A stretch of 64,000 nucleotides of DNA from Rhizobium tropici CIAT 899. Lineage in GTDB: Bacteria > Pseudomonadota > Alphaproteobacteria > Rhizobiales > Rhizobiaceae. The stretch lies in assembly GCF_000330885.1 (NCBI RefSeq), contig NC_020059.1, positions 2,717,001 through 2,781,000 on the forward strand, read 5' to 3'. Shown one piece after another: positions 41,588-50,356 of the stretch; within the stretch, counting starts at the first letter, position 1, and every line of letters begins with the position of its first letter. The notes under the pieces were generated by a model. It saw nothing but the letters and a program-made list of their open reading frames with translations, made no database searches and had not been told where the DNA came from. The position numbers were made by a program, and so were the translations under genes.

Positions 41588-42901
41588 ATGGCTGATCTCC
41601 GCAATAATTTCGTTGGCATCAAATCTCCGAACCCGTTCTGGCTGGCTTCCGCGCCGCCGACCGACAAGGCCTACAACGTCGAGCGCGCCTTCAAGGCAGG
41701 CTGGGGCGGCGTGGTCTGGAAAACGCTCGGCGAGGAAGGCCCGCCCGTCGTCAACGTCAACGGCCCGCGCTACGGCGCGATCTGGGGCGCCGACCGCCGC
41801 CTGCTCGGTCTCAACAATATCGAGCTGATCACCGACCGCGACCTCTATACCAACCTGCGCGAAATGAAGCAGGTGAAGAAGAACTGGCCGGATCGCGCCT
41901 TGATCGCCTCGATCATGGTGCCCTGCGAGGAACAGGCCTGGAAAGCCATCCTGCCGCTGGTCGAGGAAACTGAAGCCGACGGCATCGAGCTCAATTTCGG
42001 CTGTCCCCACGGCATGTCCGAACGCGGCATGGGTTCCGCAGTTGGACAGGTGCCGGAATATATCGAAATGGTCGTGCGCTGGTGCAAGCAATACACCCGC
42101 ATGCCGGTCATCACCAAGCTGACGCCGAATATCACCGATATCCGCAAGCCCGCTCGCGCCGCCAAGGCCGGCGGCACGGATGCCGTGTCGCTGATCAACA
42201 CGATCAACTCGATTGTCTCGGTCGACCTCGATAATTTCGCTCCGAACCCGACTGTCGGCGGCAAGGGCAGCCATGGCGGCTATTGCGGCCCGGCCGTCAA
42301 GCCGATCGCGCTGAACATGGTGGCCGAGATCGCCCGCGATCAGGAAACCTATGGCCTGCCGATATCGGGCATCGGCGGCATCACCACCTGGCGCGATGCG
42401 GCGGAATTCCTGGTGCTCGGCGCCGGCAACGTGCAGGTGTGCACGGCGGCCATGACCTACGGCTTCAAGATCGTCGAAGAGATGATCACGGGCCTTTCCG
42501 ATTGGATGGACGAAAAGGGCCATCGTACTCTGGACGATGTTGTCGCTCGCGCCGTGCCGAATGTCTCCGACTGGCAGTATCTCAACCTCAACTACATCGC
42601 CAAGGCGAAGATCGACCAGGATGCCTGCATCAAGTGCGGCCGCTGTCACATCGCCTGCGAGGACACCTCGCACCAGGCGATCACCAACTTCGTCGATGGC
42701 GTCAGGCGCTTCGAGGTGATGGAAGAGGAATGCGTCGGCTGCAATCTCTGCGTCAACGTCTGCCCGGTCGAGAACTGCATCACGATGGAAGAGCTTCCGG
42801 CAGGCGCCCTCGACAAGCGCACCGGCAAGGTCGTCGACCCGAACTATGCCAACTGGACGACCCATCCGAACAATCCGATGGCGCGGCAGGCGGCGGAATA
42901 A
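41588..42901 (+). CDS. preA: NAD-dependent dihydropyrimidine dehydrogenase subunit PreA
   Basis: A 437-residue catalytic subunit. A dihydroorotate-dehydrogenase-like FMN barrel covers about residues 1-310 (LRNNFVGIKSPNPFWLASAPP; NFGCPHGMSERGMG with the active-site region). A ferredoxin-type tail follows with CIKCGRCHIACED and CVGCNLCVNVCPVENC for two 4Fe-4S clusters. It reduces uracil or thymine to the 5,6-dihydro form. The start at 41588 follows aaaggagaa; the frame is open upstream inside preT but not gene-like. Confidence 0.93.
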   Translation: MADLRNNFVGIKSPNPFWLASAPPTDKAYNVERAFKAGWGGVVWKTLGEEGPPVVNVNGPRYGAIWGADRRLLGLNNIELITDRDLYTNLREMKQVKKNWPDRALIASIMVPCEEQAWKAILPLVEETEADGIELNFGCPHGMSERGMGSAVGQVPEYIEMVVRWCKQYTRMPVITKLTPNITDIRKPARAAKAGGTDAVSLINTINSIVSVDLDNFAPNPTVGGKGSHGGYCGPAVKPIALNMVAEIARDQETYGLPISGIGGITTWRDAAEFLVLGAGNVQVCTAAMTYGFKIVEEMITGLSDWMDEKGHRTLDDVVARAVPNVSDWQYLNLNYIAKAKIDQDACIKCGRCHIACEDTSHQAITNFVDGVRRFEVMEEECVGCNLCVNVCPVENCITMEELPAGALDKRTGKVVDPNYANWTTHPNNPMARQAAE

Positions 42902-42912
42902 TAACAGCATTC

Positions 42913-42947
42913 AAAAGGCGGTCGCAGCTTGGTGCGGCCGCCTTTTT
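42913..42947 (+). terminator. terminator between preA and rutR
   Basis: AAAAGGCGG-T-CGC pairs with GCG-G-CCGCCTTTTT around an 8-base loop, one internal mismatch, ending in five T. It is symmetrical enough to serve both convergent genes. Confidence 0.88.
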
Positions 42948-43036
42948 CATAGCCAAGGTCCGCACGATCGAATCAGGGAACTTTAGCTCGTTCACCTGCG
43001 ATATGCACCGCTATGCTTCCGGCATCGCACCGCCGC

Positions 43037-43681
43037 TCAGCTATGGCGAATCCGAAGCCCGTCGACGAAAAGCTGTTCCAGATAGCGGGCGGCATCCTCG
43101 AAGCGCCCCTCACCCGAATGCTCGTCACCAAGCACGGCGCGCACCTGCACGTCGAAATCCGCGTAATGCTGCGTGGTCGACCAGATCGAAAAGATCAGGT
43201 GATAGGGATCGCATTTGGCGATCTTGCCGGCCTTTGCCCAGGCACGGATAACTTCCACCTTCTCGTCGACGAGAGCCTTCAGAGGTCCGCGCAGCTCGTC
43301 CTCCACATGCGGTGCTCCCTGCAGCATTTCATTGGCGAAAAGCCGGCTTTCGCGCGGAAAATCCCGGGCCATCTCAAGCTTGCGGCGGATATAGGAGCGG
43401 ATTTCGCTTTCGGGATTGCCGTTGGCATCGAAAGCGCGCAGAGGCTCCAGCCAGGTAAACAGCACCCGGTCGATCAAGGCCCGATGCATGGCCTCCTTGG
43501 TGCGGAAATAATAAAGGAGATTGGGCTTCGACATGCCGGCGACCTCGGCGATCTGGTCGATGGTCGAGCCCCGAAAGCCGCTGACGGAAAATACGTCGAG
43601 CGCGGCTTCCAGTATGATTTCCTCTTTCTCTTCCTGGATACGGGTGCGGCGCTGCGTCCTGGCGGCTCTGGGGATGGCCAT
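43037..43681 (-). CDS. rutR: TetR-family regulator, RutR-like
   Basis: A 214-residue regulator. The DNA-binding helices read ILEAALDVFSVSGFRGSTIDQIAEVAGMSKPNLLYYFRTKEAMH (residues 23-66), a close match to RutR, and the C-terminal domain has the RutR-type LIFSIWSTTQHYADFDVQV. RutR binds uracil or thymine and controls pyrimidine degradation. It sits between preTA and the amidohydrolase/dihydropyrimidinase genes. A RutR-like palindrome lies at 43827-43842 in its upstream region. Confidence 0.87.
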   Translation of the reverse strand: MAIPRAARTQRRTRIQEEKEEIILEAALDVFSVSGFRGSTIDQIAEVAGMSKPNLLYYFRTKEAMHRALIDRVLFTWLEPLRAFDANGNPESEIRSYIRRKLEMARDFPRESRLFANEMLQGAPHVEDELRGPLKALVDEKVEVIRAWAKAGKIAKCDPYHLIFSIWSTTQHYADFDVQVRAVLGDEHSGEGRFEDAARYLEQLFVDGLRIRHS

Positions 43682-43826
43682 ATCTGCTCTGTTTCTCCTT
43701 GAAATCCAAGCCTTTCGGCCGTTCCCTCATTCACCCTGTCGATGCGTCGGATTTCGGCAATCGCCTGAAATTTTATCGGAATTTTTCGTGCTTTTCGTCT
43801 TGAGCCGCGCCACGGAAGTTGTAATG

Positions 43827-43842
43827 TTTACCAATCGGTCAA
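43827..43842. promoter_or_regulatory. RutR-like operator
   Basis: TTTACCAATCGGTCAA compared with the published RutR consensus TTGACCANNTGGTCAA matches at all but two fixed positions. It lies between rutR and the amidohydrolase gene, 146 bp before rutR and about 150 bp before the amidohydrolase start. Confidence 0.7.
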
Positions 43843-43989
43843 ATTATCCGTCAGATGTCTCCTAAAGGCAACTGGCGATTTCCGGGCAAGAAAAACAAGA
43901 CGACGCTCCGGAATTTGAAATAAGACCAACGGGAACAATTTCGGGCATGCGCCTTGCGTGCCCCAGGACAAACAGGTGAGGATTGCATC

Positions 43990-45243
43990 ATGGTGGCAGC
44001 GCCAGGAGAAAACATGCGTATCAATGGCGATCGCCTTTGGGATACGCTGATGGACATGGCGAAGATCGGCCCCGGCATTGCCGGCGGCAACAATCGCCAA
44101 ACGCTGACCGATGCCGATGCCGAAGGACGCAGCCTCTTCAAGACATGGTGCGACAAAGCCGGCCTGACCGTCGGCGTCGACAAGATGGGTACGATGTTCG
44201 CCACCCGCGCCGGCACCGACCCGGCTGCGCTCCCCGTCTATGTCGGTTCGCATCTCGATACCCAGCCGACAGGCGGCAAGTATGACGGCGTCCTCGGCGT
44301 GCTCGCAGCGCTCGAAGTCGTCCGCACGATGAACGACCTCGGCATTAAGACCAAGCACCCGATCGTCGTCACCAACTGGGCCAACGAGGAAGGCGCACGC
44401 TTCGCACCCGCGATGCTCGCCTCCGGCGTCTTTGCCGGCGTGCACACACTGGACTATGCCTATGGCCGCAAGGACCCGGACGGCAAGACCTACGGCGCAG
44501 AGCTGAAGCGCATCGGCTGGCTTGGCGACGAAGAGGTCGGCGCCCGCAAGATGCATGCCTATTTCGAATATCACATCGAGCAGGGCCCGATCCTGGAAGC
44601 CGAGGACAAGACCATCGGCGTCGTCACGCACTGTCAGGGCCTGTGGTGGCTGGAATTCACGCTGACCGGCAAGGAAGCCCATACCGGCTCGACGCCGATG
44701 AATCTGCGCGTCAATGCCGGCCTTGCCATGTCGCGGATCATCGAGATGGTGCAGAGCGTTGCGATGGAGAATCAGCCGGGGGCCGTCGGCGGCGTCGGCC
44801 AGGTCTTCCTCTCGCCGAATTCGCGCAACGTCCTGCCGGGCAAGGTGGTCTTCACCGTCGATATCCGGACGCCCGACAAGGAAAAGCTCGATCGCATGCG
44901 TGCCAAGATCGAAGCCGAAGGCAAAAAGATCGCCGATGCCCTCGGCGTCGGCTGCTCGGTCGAAGCCATCGGCCATTTCGAACCGGTCACCTTCGATCCG
45001 AAGCTCGTCACTTCCGTGCGCAACGCGGCCGAGAAACTCGGCTACAGCCATATGAACATCATCTCCGGCGCCGGTCACGATGCCTGCTGGGCTGCCAAGG
45101 TCGCCCCCGCCACCATGGTCATGTGCCCCTGCGTCGGCGGCCTCTCCCACAACGAGGCGGAAGAAATCTCCAAGGAATGGGCGACCGCCGGCGCGGACGT
45201 GCTGTTCCACGCAGTCGTCGAGACGGCGGAGATCGTGGCCTGA
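43990..45243 (+). CDS. Zn-dependent N-carbamoyl-beta-alanine/N-carbamoyl amidohydrolase
   Basis: A 417-residue M20-type amidase. Metal-site motifs are VYVGSHLDTQPTGGKYDGVLG near residue 79 and NEEGARFAPAMLASGVF near residue 133, then YFEYHIEQGPILE and GAGHDACWAAKV. It hydrolyses N-carbamoyl-beta-alanine (or related ureido acids) to beta-alanine, CO2 and ammonia, the last step of reductive pyrimidine breakdown. Starts at 43990 and 44014 both have fair ribosome sites; 43990 is chosen. Dihydropyrimidinase follows 48 bp later. Confidence 0.85.
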   Translation: MVAAPGENMRINGDRLWDTLMDMAKIGPGIAGGNNRQTLTDADAEGRSLFKTWCDKAGLTVGVDKMGTMFATRAGTDPAALPVYVGSHLDTQPTGGKYDGVLGVLAALEVVRTMNDLGIKTKHPIVVTNWANEEGARFAPAMLASGVFAGVHTLDYAYGRKDPDGKTYGAELKRIGWLGDEEVGARKMHAYFEYHIEQGPILEAEDKTIGVVTHCQGLWWLEFTLTGKEAHTGSTPMNLRVNAGLAMSRIIEMVQSVAMENQPGAVGGVGQVFLSPNSRNVLPGKVVFTVDIRTPDKEKLDRMRAKIEAEGKKIADALGVGCSVEAIGHFEPVTFDPKLVTSVRNAAEKLGYSHMNIISGAGHDACWAAKVAPATMVMCPCVGGLSHNEAEEISKEWATAGADVLFHAVVETAEIVA

Positions 45244-45291
45244 CGGCCACGGCTCCCAGCATCGGAACCTAACACATCTGGAGCATGCGCC

Positions 45292-46746
45292 ATGAGCACA
45301 GTCATCAAGGGTGGAACCATCGTCACGGCCGACCTGACCTATAAGGCGGACGTGAAGGTCGAAGGCGGCAAGATCGTCGAAATCGGGCAGAATCTCTCGG
45401 GCAACGAAGTACTCGATGCCTCTGGCTGTTACGTCATGCCCGGCGGCATCGATCCGCACACGCATCTCGAAATGCCGTTCATGGGAACCTATTCCTCCGA
45501 CGATTTCGAGAGCGGCACCCGCGCTGCCCTTGCCGGCGGCACGACCATGGTGGTGGATTTTGCACTTCCCTCACCCGGCCAGTCGCTGCTCGAGGCGCTG
45601 ACCATGTGGGACAACAAGTCCACCCGCGCCACCTGCGACTATTCCTTCCACATGGCGATCACCTGGTGGGGCGAGCAGGTCTTCAACGAGATGGAAGCCA
45701 TCGTCCGCGACAAGGGCATCAACACCTTCAAGCACTTCATGGCCTATAAGGGCGCGCTGATGGTGGACGACGACGAGATGTTCTCTTCCTTCCAGCGCTG
45801 CGCCGAACTTGGCGCATTGCCGCTCGTTCACGCCGAAAACGGCGATGTGGTCGCGCAGATGCAAGCAAAGCTGCTGGCCGAAGGCAATAACGGCCCAGAA
45901 GCGCATGCCTATTCCCGCCCGGCCGAGGTCGAAGGCGAGGCAACGAACCGCGCCATCATGATCGCCGACATGGCCGGTTCGCCCGTCTATATCGTCCACA
46001 CGTCCTGCGAACAGGCGCACGAAGCCATCCGCCGCGCCCGTCAGAAGGGCATGCGCGTCTATGGCGAGCCGCTGATCCAGCACCTGACGCTCGACGAAAG
46101 CGAATATGCCAATCCGGATTGGGACCATGCCGCCCGCCGCGTCATGTCGCCGCCCTTCCGCAACAAGCAGCATCAGGACAGCCTCTGGGCCGGCCTTGCC
46201 TCCGGCTCGCTGCAAGTGGTCGCGACCGACCACTGCGCTTTTACCACCGAGCAGAAGCGCTTCGGCCTCAACGACTTCACCAAGATCCCGAACGGCACCG
46301 GCGGCCTTGAGGATCGCCTGCCGATGCTCTGGACCTACGGCGTCAACACCGGCCGCCTGACGATGAACGAATTCGTCGCCGTCACATCGACCAACATCGC
46401 CAAGATCCTCAACGTCTATCCGAAGAAGGGCGCGATCCTCGTCGGCGCCGATGCCGATATCGTCGTCTGGGATCCGAAGCGCTCGAAGACCATCGCCGCC
46501 AAGACGCAGCAATCGGCGATCGACTACAATGTCTTCGAGGGCAAGGAAGTCACCGGCCTGCCGCGCTATACGCTGACGCGGGGCGTGGTCGCCATCGAGG
46601 AAGGCACGGTGAAGACGAAGGAGGGCCATGGCGAGTTCGTCAGGCGCGATCCCTTCACCGCCGTCAACCGCGCGCTTTCGACCTGGAAAGAAGTCACTGC
46701 GCCGCGCAAGGTGCAGCGCAGCGGCATCCCCGCCAGCGGGGTATGA
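45292..46746 (+). CDS. hydA: dihydropyrimidinase (D-hydantoinase)
   Basis: A 484-residue cyclic amidohydrolase. The metal site is clear: GGIDPHTHLEMPF near residue 55, the carbamylated lysine in HFMAYKGALMVDDDE near 150, then YIVHTSCEQAHEAI and ATDHCAFTTEQK. It opens the ring of dihydrouracil and dihydrothymine, feeding the amidohydrolase gene just upstream. Together with PreTA the pathway is complete from pyrimidine to beta-amino acid. Confidence 0.93.
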   Translation: MSTVIKGGTIVTADLTYKADVKVEGGKIVEIGQNLSGNEVLDASGCYVMPGGIDPHTHLEMPFMGTYSSDDFESGTRAALAGGTTMVVDFALPSPGQSLLEALTMWDNKSTRATCDYSFHMAITWWGEQVFNEMEAIVRDKGINTFKHFMAYKGALMVDDDEMFSSFQRCAELGALPLVHAENGDVVAQMQAKLLAEGNNGPEAHAYSRPAEVEGEATNRAIMIADMAGSPVYIVHTSCEQAHEAIRRARQKGMRVYGEPLIQHLTLDESEYANPDWDHAARRVMSPPFRNKQHQDSLWAGLASGSLQVVATDHCAFTTEQKRFGLNDFTKIPNGTGGLEDRLPMLWTYGVNTGRLTMNEFVAVTSTNIAKILNVYPKKGAILVGADADIVVWDPKRSKTIAAKTQQSAIDYNVFEGKEVTGLPRYTLTRGVVAIEEGTVKTKEGHGEFVRRDPFTAVNRALSTWKEVTAPRKVQRSGIPASGV

Positions 46747-46779
46747 CGCTTGGGCACGGCGCTTCGGCTCATCGGCCGC

Positions 46780-46885
46780 CTAGAGCAATTCCAGGAAAAA
46801 TGCGCAGCGGTTTGCCGTCCGGAATTGCGTAAAGACAAAAAGATAGAGCATTTTCGCGATTCGAAGAAAAGCGAAACGGCTCTAG
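46780..46885 (+). repeat. interspersed rhizobial repeat, copy 2
   Basis: A 106-bp element bounded by CTAGAGC and GCTCTAG, with the same blocks as the inverted copy at 36629-36735. It fills the gap between the convergent hydA and cupin genes, and its right end contains the TAG stop codon of the cupin gene. Non-coding. Confidence 0.82.
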
Positions 46886-47295
46886 CGCGGCACATACCGC
46901 TCCAGATCCGGCAGCAGGACGACGCTTTCCTGCTCGTTCGGGTCGGTGCGGGCGATGACCGCTGTCGCCGGCCGGTCGCTGAGATTGGCGGGAAGATGCG
47001 GGACGCCGGCCGGAATATAGAACATTTCGCCTTCGCGGACGATGACGTGTTCTTCCAACCGGTCGCCGAACCAGCAATGCGTCTCGCCGGAAATCGCATA
47101 GATCGCCGTCTCATGCGAAGCGTGAAGATGCGCCTTGGCGCGGGCGCCGGGCGGGATCGTCAAAAGATGCATGCAGATCCCCGTCGAACCCACTGTCTCG
47201 GCGGCAATCCCTTCGAAATAGCTGAGGCCCTGTTTTCCGGCATAGGCGCTGCCGGGCCGCACGACACGGCAGGTGGGCTTCGATGAGACATTCAT
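46882..47295 (-). CDS. cupin-domain protein
   Basis: A 137-residue single-domain cupin. Metal-binding motifs are AHLHASHETAIYAISGETH (His residues near 65-69) and GEMFYIPAGVPHLPAN near 105. The start at 47295 follows gagggga; the open frame extends further upstream but is not protein-like. Position beside pyrimidine-use genes suggests a role in that metabolism, perhaps handling an aminoacrylate- or ureide-type intermediate, but this is only inference. Divergent from the ABC ATPase gene. Confidence 0.75.
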   Translation of the reverse strand: MNVSSKPTCRVVRPGSAYAGKQGLSYFEGIAAETVGSTGICMHLLTIPPGARAKAHLHASHETAIYAISGETHCWFGDRLEEHVIVREGEMFYIPAGVPHLPANLSDRPATAVIARTDPNEQESVVLLPDLERYVPR

Positions 47296-47419
47296 GGCAT
47301 TGCTCCCCTCGGTCCAGCAGCCACAAGGCGCTCTCGCCTCTCCGGACTGCGGCAATGCCAGACAGGATAACACGCAATCCGCCCCAACCATGCGGCGAAA
47401 ACAGGACTGGTAGGTGTTA

Positions 47420-48211
47420 ATGACGTCATCCGCTTCCTCCGTCGTCTCCGCGCGGAATCTCTGTCTCACCTACGATACGAACGATGGGCCGGTTCATGCG
47501 CTGAGCAATGTCGATCTCGATGTTCGCAAGGGCGATTTCGTCTCCTTCATCGGTCCCTCGGGCTGCGGCAAGACCACCTTTCTGCGCGTCATTGCCGATC
47601 TCGAGCGCAAGACATCAGGCGATATCAGCGTCAACGGCATGTCGCCGGAAGATGCCCGCAAGGCCCGCGCCTACGGTTATGTCTTCCAGGCCGCAGCCCT
47701 CTATCCCTGGCGCACGATCGAGAAGAACATCGCTTTGCCGCTCGAAATCATGGGCTACGACAGGCAAGAGCAAGCCAAGCGCATCGCGCGGACCCTCGAC
47801 CTCGTCAATCTCAACGGCTTCGAGCACAAGTTCCCTTGGCAACTATCTGGCGGCATGCAACAGCGTGCCTCGATCGCCCGCGCGCTGGCCTTCGATGCCG
47901 ATTTGCTATTGATGGATGAGCCCTTCGGTGCGCTGGACGAAATCGTCCGCGATCACCTGAACGAGCAACTTCTGAAACTCTGGAAGCAGACGAACAAGAC
48001 CATCTGCTTCGTCACCCACTCCATTCCGGAAGCGGTTTATCTCTCGACGAAGATCGTGGTCATGTCGCCGCGGCCGGGCCGCGTCACCGATGTCATCGAA
48101 TCGACGCTTCCGGCAGAGCGGCCGCTCGACATTCGCGAAACGCCGGAATTCCTGGAAATCGCTCACCGCGTCCGGGAAGGACTGAGAGCGGGGCACAGTT
48201 ATGAGGAATAG
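47420..48211 (+). CDS. ABC transporter ATPase (nitrate/taurine/pyrimidine type)
   Basis: A 263-residue ATPase of the SsuB/TauB class. Walker A is IGPSGCGKTTFLR near residue 45, the signature LSGGMQQRASIARAL, and Walker B LLLMDEPFGALD with H-loop FVTHSIPEAVYL. It leads an operon with two permeases and an NMT1-type binding protein. A GTG at 47414 is an alternative start. Given the preTA-hydA neighbours, the importer probably takes up pyrimidines or their dihydro/ureido derivatives. Confidence 0.87.
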   Translation: MTSSASSVVSARNLCLTYDTNDGPVHALSNVDLDVRKGDFVSFIGPSGCGKTTFLRVIADLERKTSGDISVNGMSPEDARKARAYGYVFQAAALYPWRTIEKNIALPLEIMGYDRQEQAKRIARTLDLVNLNGFEHKFPWQLSGGMQQRASIARALAFDADLLLMDEPFGALDEIVRDHLNEQLLKLWKQTNKTICFVTHSIPEAVYLSTKIVVMSPRPGRVTDVIESTLPAERPLDIRETPEFLEIAHRVREGLRAGHSYEE

Positions 48212-48277
48212 GATGATGGATAGCTCCGTCGCGCGATGGCCCCTCACCCTAGCCCTCCCCCGATGCATGGGGGCGGA

Positions 48278-49171
48278 ATGAGCATGGAAAAGGAACAGTT
48301 CTTCAAGCACAAGTTCCTGCCGGTCACGACGATCGTCCTGGCGATCATCCTGCTCTGGTATGTCTTCGCCGCCGCTCTTAATGCACCGTTCCAGCGCGAT
48401 CTGGACCGGCGCGGCAATGTCACGCCGACGGCGCTGGAATTCATCGGCAAGACGCTGTCGCAGCCGAAGCCGACCCTGCCGGCACCGCATCAGGTTGCGC
48501 AGAATGTCTTCGAAAACACTTTCCTGCGAGTGCCGACAAGCAACCGCAGCCTCGTCTACAATGCGTGGATAACGCTGGCGCCGACTGCGGTCGGCTTCGC
48601 ATTCGGCACGATCCTCGGCGTTCTCTTCGCCGTCGGCATCGTTCACCTCGTCGCACTCGACCGCAGTCTGATGCCATGGATCATCGCGTCGCAGACGATT
48701 CCGATCCTCGCCATCGCGCCGACGATCATCGTCGTCTTCAGTGCCCTTGGCATAGACGGACTGATCCCGAAAGCACTGATTTCCACCTATCTGTCGTTCT
48801 TCCCGGTCACCGTCGGCATGACAAAGGGCCTGCGCTCGCCGGAAATCATGCATCTCGACCTGATGCGCACCTATAATGCCAGCAGCTGGCAGACCTTCTG
48901 GAAGTTGCGCGTGCCGGCTTCGGTCCCCTTCCTCTTCACCTCCATGAAGGTTGCGATTGCCGCAAGCCTGGTCGGAACGATCGTCGGCGAGCTGCCGACG
49001 GGCGCGGTCGCCGGCATCGGCGCAAAACTGCTCGCCGGCTCCTATTACAGCCAGACGATCGATATATGGGCCGCTCTCGTCGCAGGCTCCGTCCTCGCGG
49101 CGGTCCTCGTCGGTATCGTCAGCATCGCTGCCCGCATCGTCGACCGTTCGATGGGAGGCAGAACGGCATGA
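48278..49171 (+). CDS. ABC transporter permease (first of pair)
   Basis: A 297-residue permease of the nitrate/sulfonate/taurine class with six or so helices. The EAA-type loop appears as HLDLMRTYNASSWQTFWKLRVPASVPFLF. A periplasmic insert of about 45 residues after the first helix (NAPFQRDLDRRGNVTPTALEF) is longer than usual. The start at 48278 follows gggggcgg, which can pair with an upstream ccccc. It overlaps the next permease gene by ATGA. Confidence 0.85.
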   Translation: MSMEKEQFFKHKFLPVTTIVLAIILLWYVFAAALNAPFQRDLDRRGNVTPTALEFIGKTLSQPKPTLPAPHQVAQNVFENTFLRVPTSNRSLVYNAWITLAPTAVGFAFGTILGVLFAVGIVHLVALDRSLMPWIIASQTIPILAIAPTIIVVFSALGIDGLIPKALISTYLSFFPVTVGMTKGLRSPEIMHLDLMRTYNASSWQTFWKLRVPASVPFLFTSMKVAIAASLVGTIVGELPTGAVAGIGAKLLAGSYYSQTIDIWAALVAGSVLAAVLVGIVSIAARIVDRSMGGRTA

Positions 49172-50301
49172 GATCCTTTCATTTCTCCTGGCAAGGCATG
49201 CTTGCCATTCTTTTCTGTCTGTTGGCGATCCCCGCCTTGCCGCTGCTTGCGGCGGATGCCGCGGCACCCGTCAGCAGCGGAACGACCTTCGTCATCTTCA
49301 TTCTGATTGTCGCAGCGGCCGCCCTCTCCTTCATGCGCCTATCCGCAGATCTGAGCGCGGCGACACTCTTCTTCGGCGCGCATGCGGCGGGATGGCTGCT
49401 GATTGCCGGAATTTCCGGCAATGAAGGCAAGGCGCAAGCGTCCTTCTTCATTTTGATTGCCGCCGCCTGGTTGCTGGCCTGGCGTTGCGTTTCCGTCCTG
49501 TCGTCGATGCGTTCGCATTCGACCGCCGGCAATTATACGCTGCGGCTGCTGATCCCGGCGATCTTCGGCATATGGATACTGATCATCTGGGAAGCCGTCA
49601 CACGCGGCGCCGGTGTTTCTTTAGTCCTTTTACCGCCGCCGAGCGCCATCGGCGCCAGAATCGCCAATTCGATTCCGACATTGTGGATCGATGTCCGCCA
49701 GACGATCCTTACCGCTGTCCTGATCGGCTACATCATCGGCTGCGCGAGCGGCTTCGTCGTCGCCATTCTCGCGGACCGCTTCGCCTTCCTGCGCCGCGGT
49801 CTGCTGCCCATCGGCAATTTCGTCTCGGCCCTGCCGATCATCGGTGTCGCGCCGATCATGGTCATGTGGTTCGGCTTCGACTGGCAATCGAAAGCCGCCG
49901 TCGTCGTCATCATGACCTTCTTCCCAATGCTGGTGAACACCGTGACGGGCCTCGCCGCCGCCGGCAATATGGAACGCGACCTGATGCGGACCTACGCGTC
50001 GAGCTACTGGCAGACGCTCTTCAAGCTGCGGCTTCCGGCCGCCGCTCCCTTTATTTTCAATGCGCTGAAGATCAACTCGACCCTGGCGATGATTGGTGCC
50101 ATCGTGGCGGAGTTCTTCGGCACGCCCATGTCGGGCATGGGCTTTCGCATTTCAACCGAAAATGGCCGGTTGAATCTCGATATGGTCTGGGCCGAGATCG
50201 CGGTTGCCGCGATCGCCGGCTCGGTCTTTTACGGTATCGTCGCCATCATCGAACGAATGGTGACGTTCTGGCATCCGTCTATCCGTGGTGGGCAGGCGTA
50301 A
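49168..50301 (+). CDS. ABC transporter permease (second of pair)
   Basis: A 377-residue permease starting in the ATGA overlap with the first one. The N-terminal 120 residues add three or four extra hydrophobic segments (MLAILFCLLAIPALPLL, FVIFILIVAAAALSF, SFFILIAAAWLLAW) before the standard permease domain, whose EAA loop is RDLMRTYASSYWQTLFKLRLPAAAPFIF. The extension suggests a heterodimer with the first permease. Confidence 0.85.
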   Translation: MRSFHFSWQGMLAILFCLLAIPALPLLAADAAAPVSSGTTFVIFILIVAAAALSFMRLSADLSAATLFFGAHAAGWLLIAGISGNEGKAQASFFILIAAAWLLAWRCVSVLSSMRSHSTAGNYTLRLLIPAIFGIWILIIWEAVTRGAGVSLVLLPPPSAIGARIANSIPTLWIDVRQTILTAVLIGYIIGCASGFVVAILADRFAFLRRGLLPIGNFVSALPIIGVAPIMVMWFGFDWQSKAAVVVIMTFFPMLVNTVTGLAAAGNMERDLMRTYASSYWQTLFKLRLPAAAPFIFNALKINSTLAMIGAIVAEFFGTPMSGMGFRISTENGRLNLDMVWAEIAVAAIAGSVFYGIVAIIERMVTFWHPSIRGGQA

Positions 50302-50356
50302 TCCAGGATCTCTTCAAAGGGATCGAGGCATAACTTCAGAGGGAAAGGGTGAAGAC

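Noticed and set aside
40213..42910. 484- and 460-residue minus-strand frames
   Set aside because: Antisense to preT and preA, which carry clear Fe-S and flavin motifs.
43828..45465. 545-residue open frame on the minus strand
   Set aside because: Antisense to the N-carbamoyl amidohydrolase gene; no domain or ribosome site.
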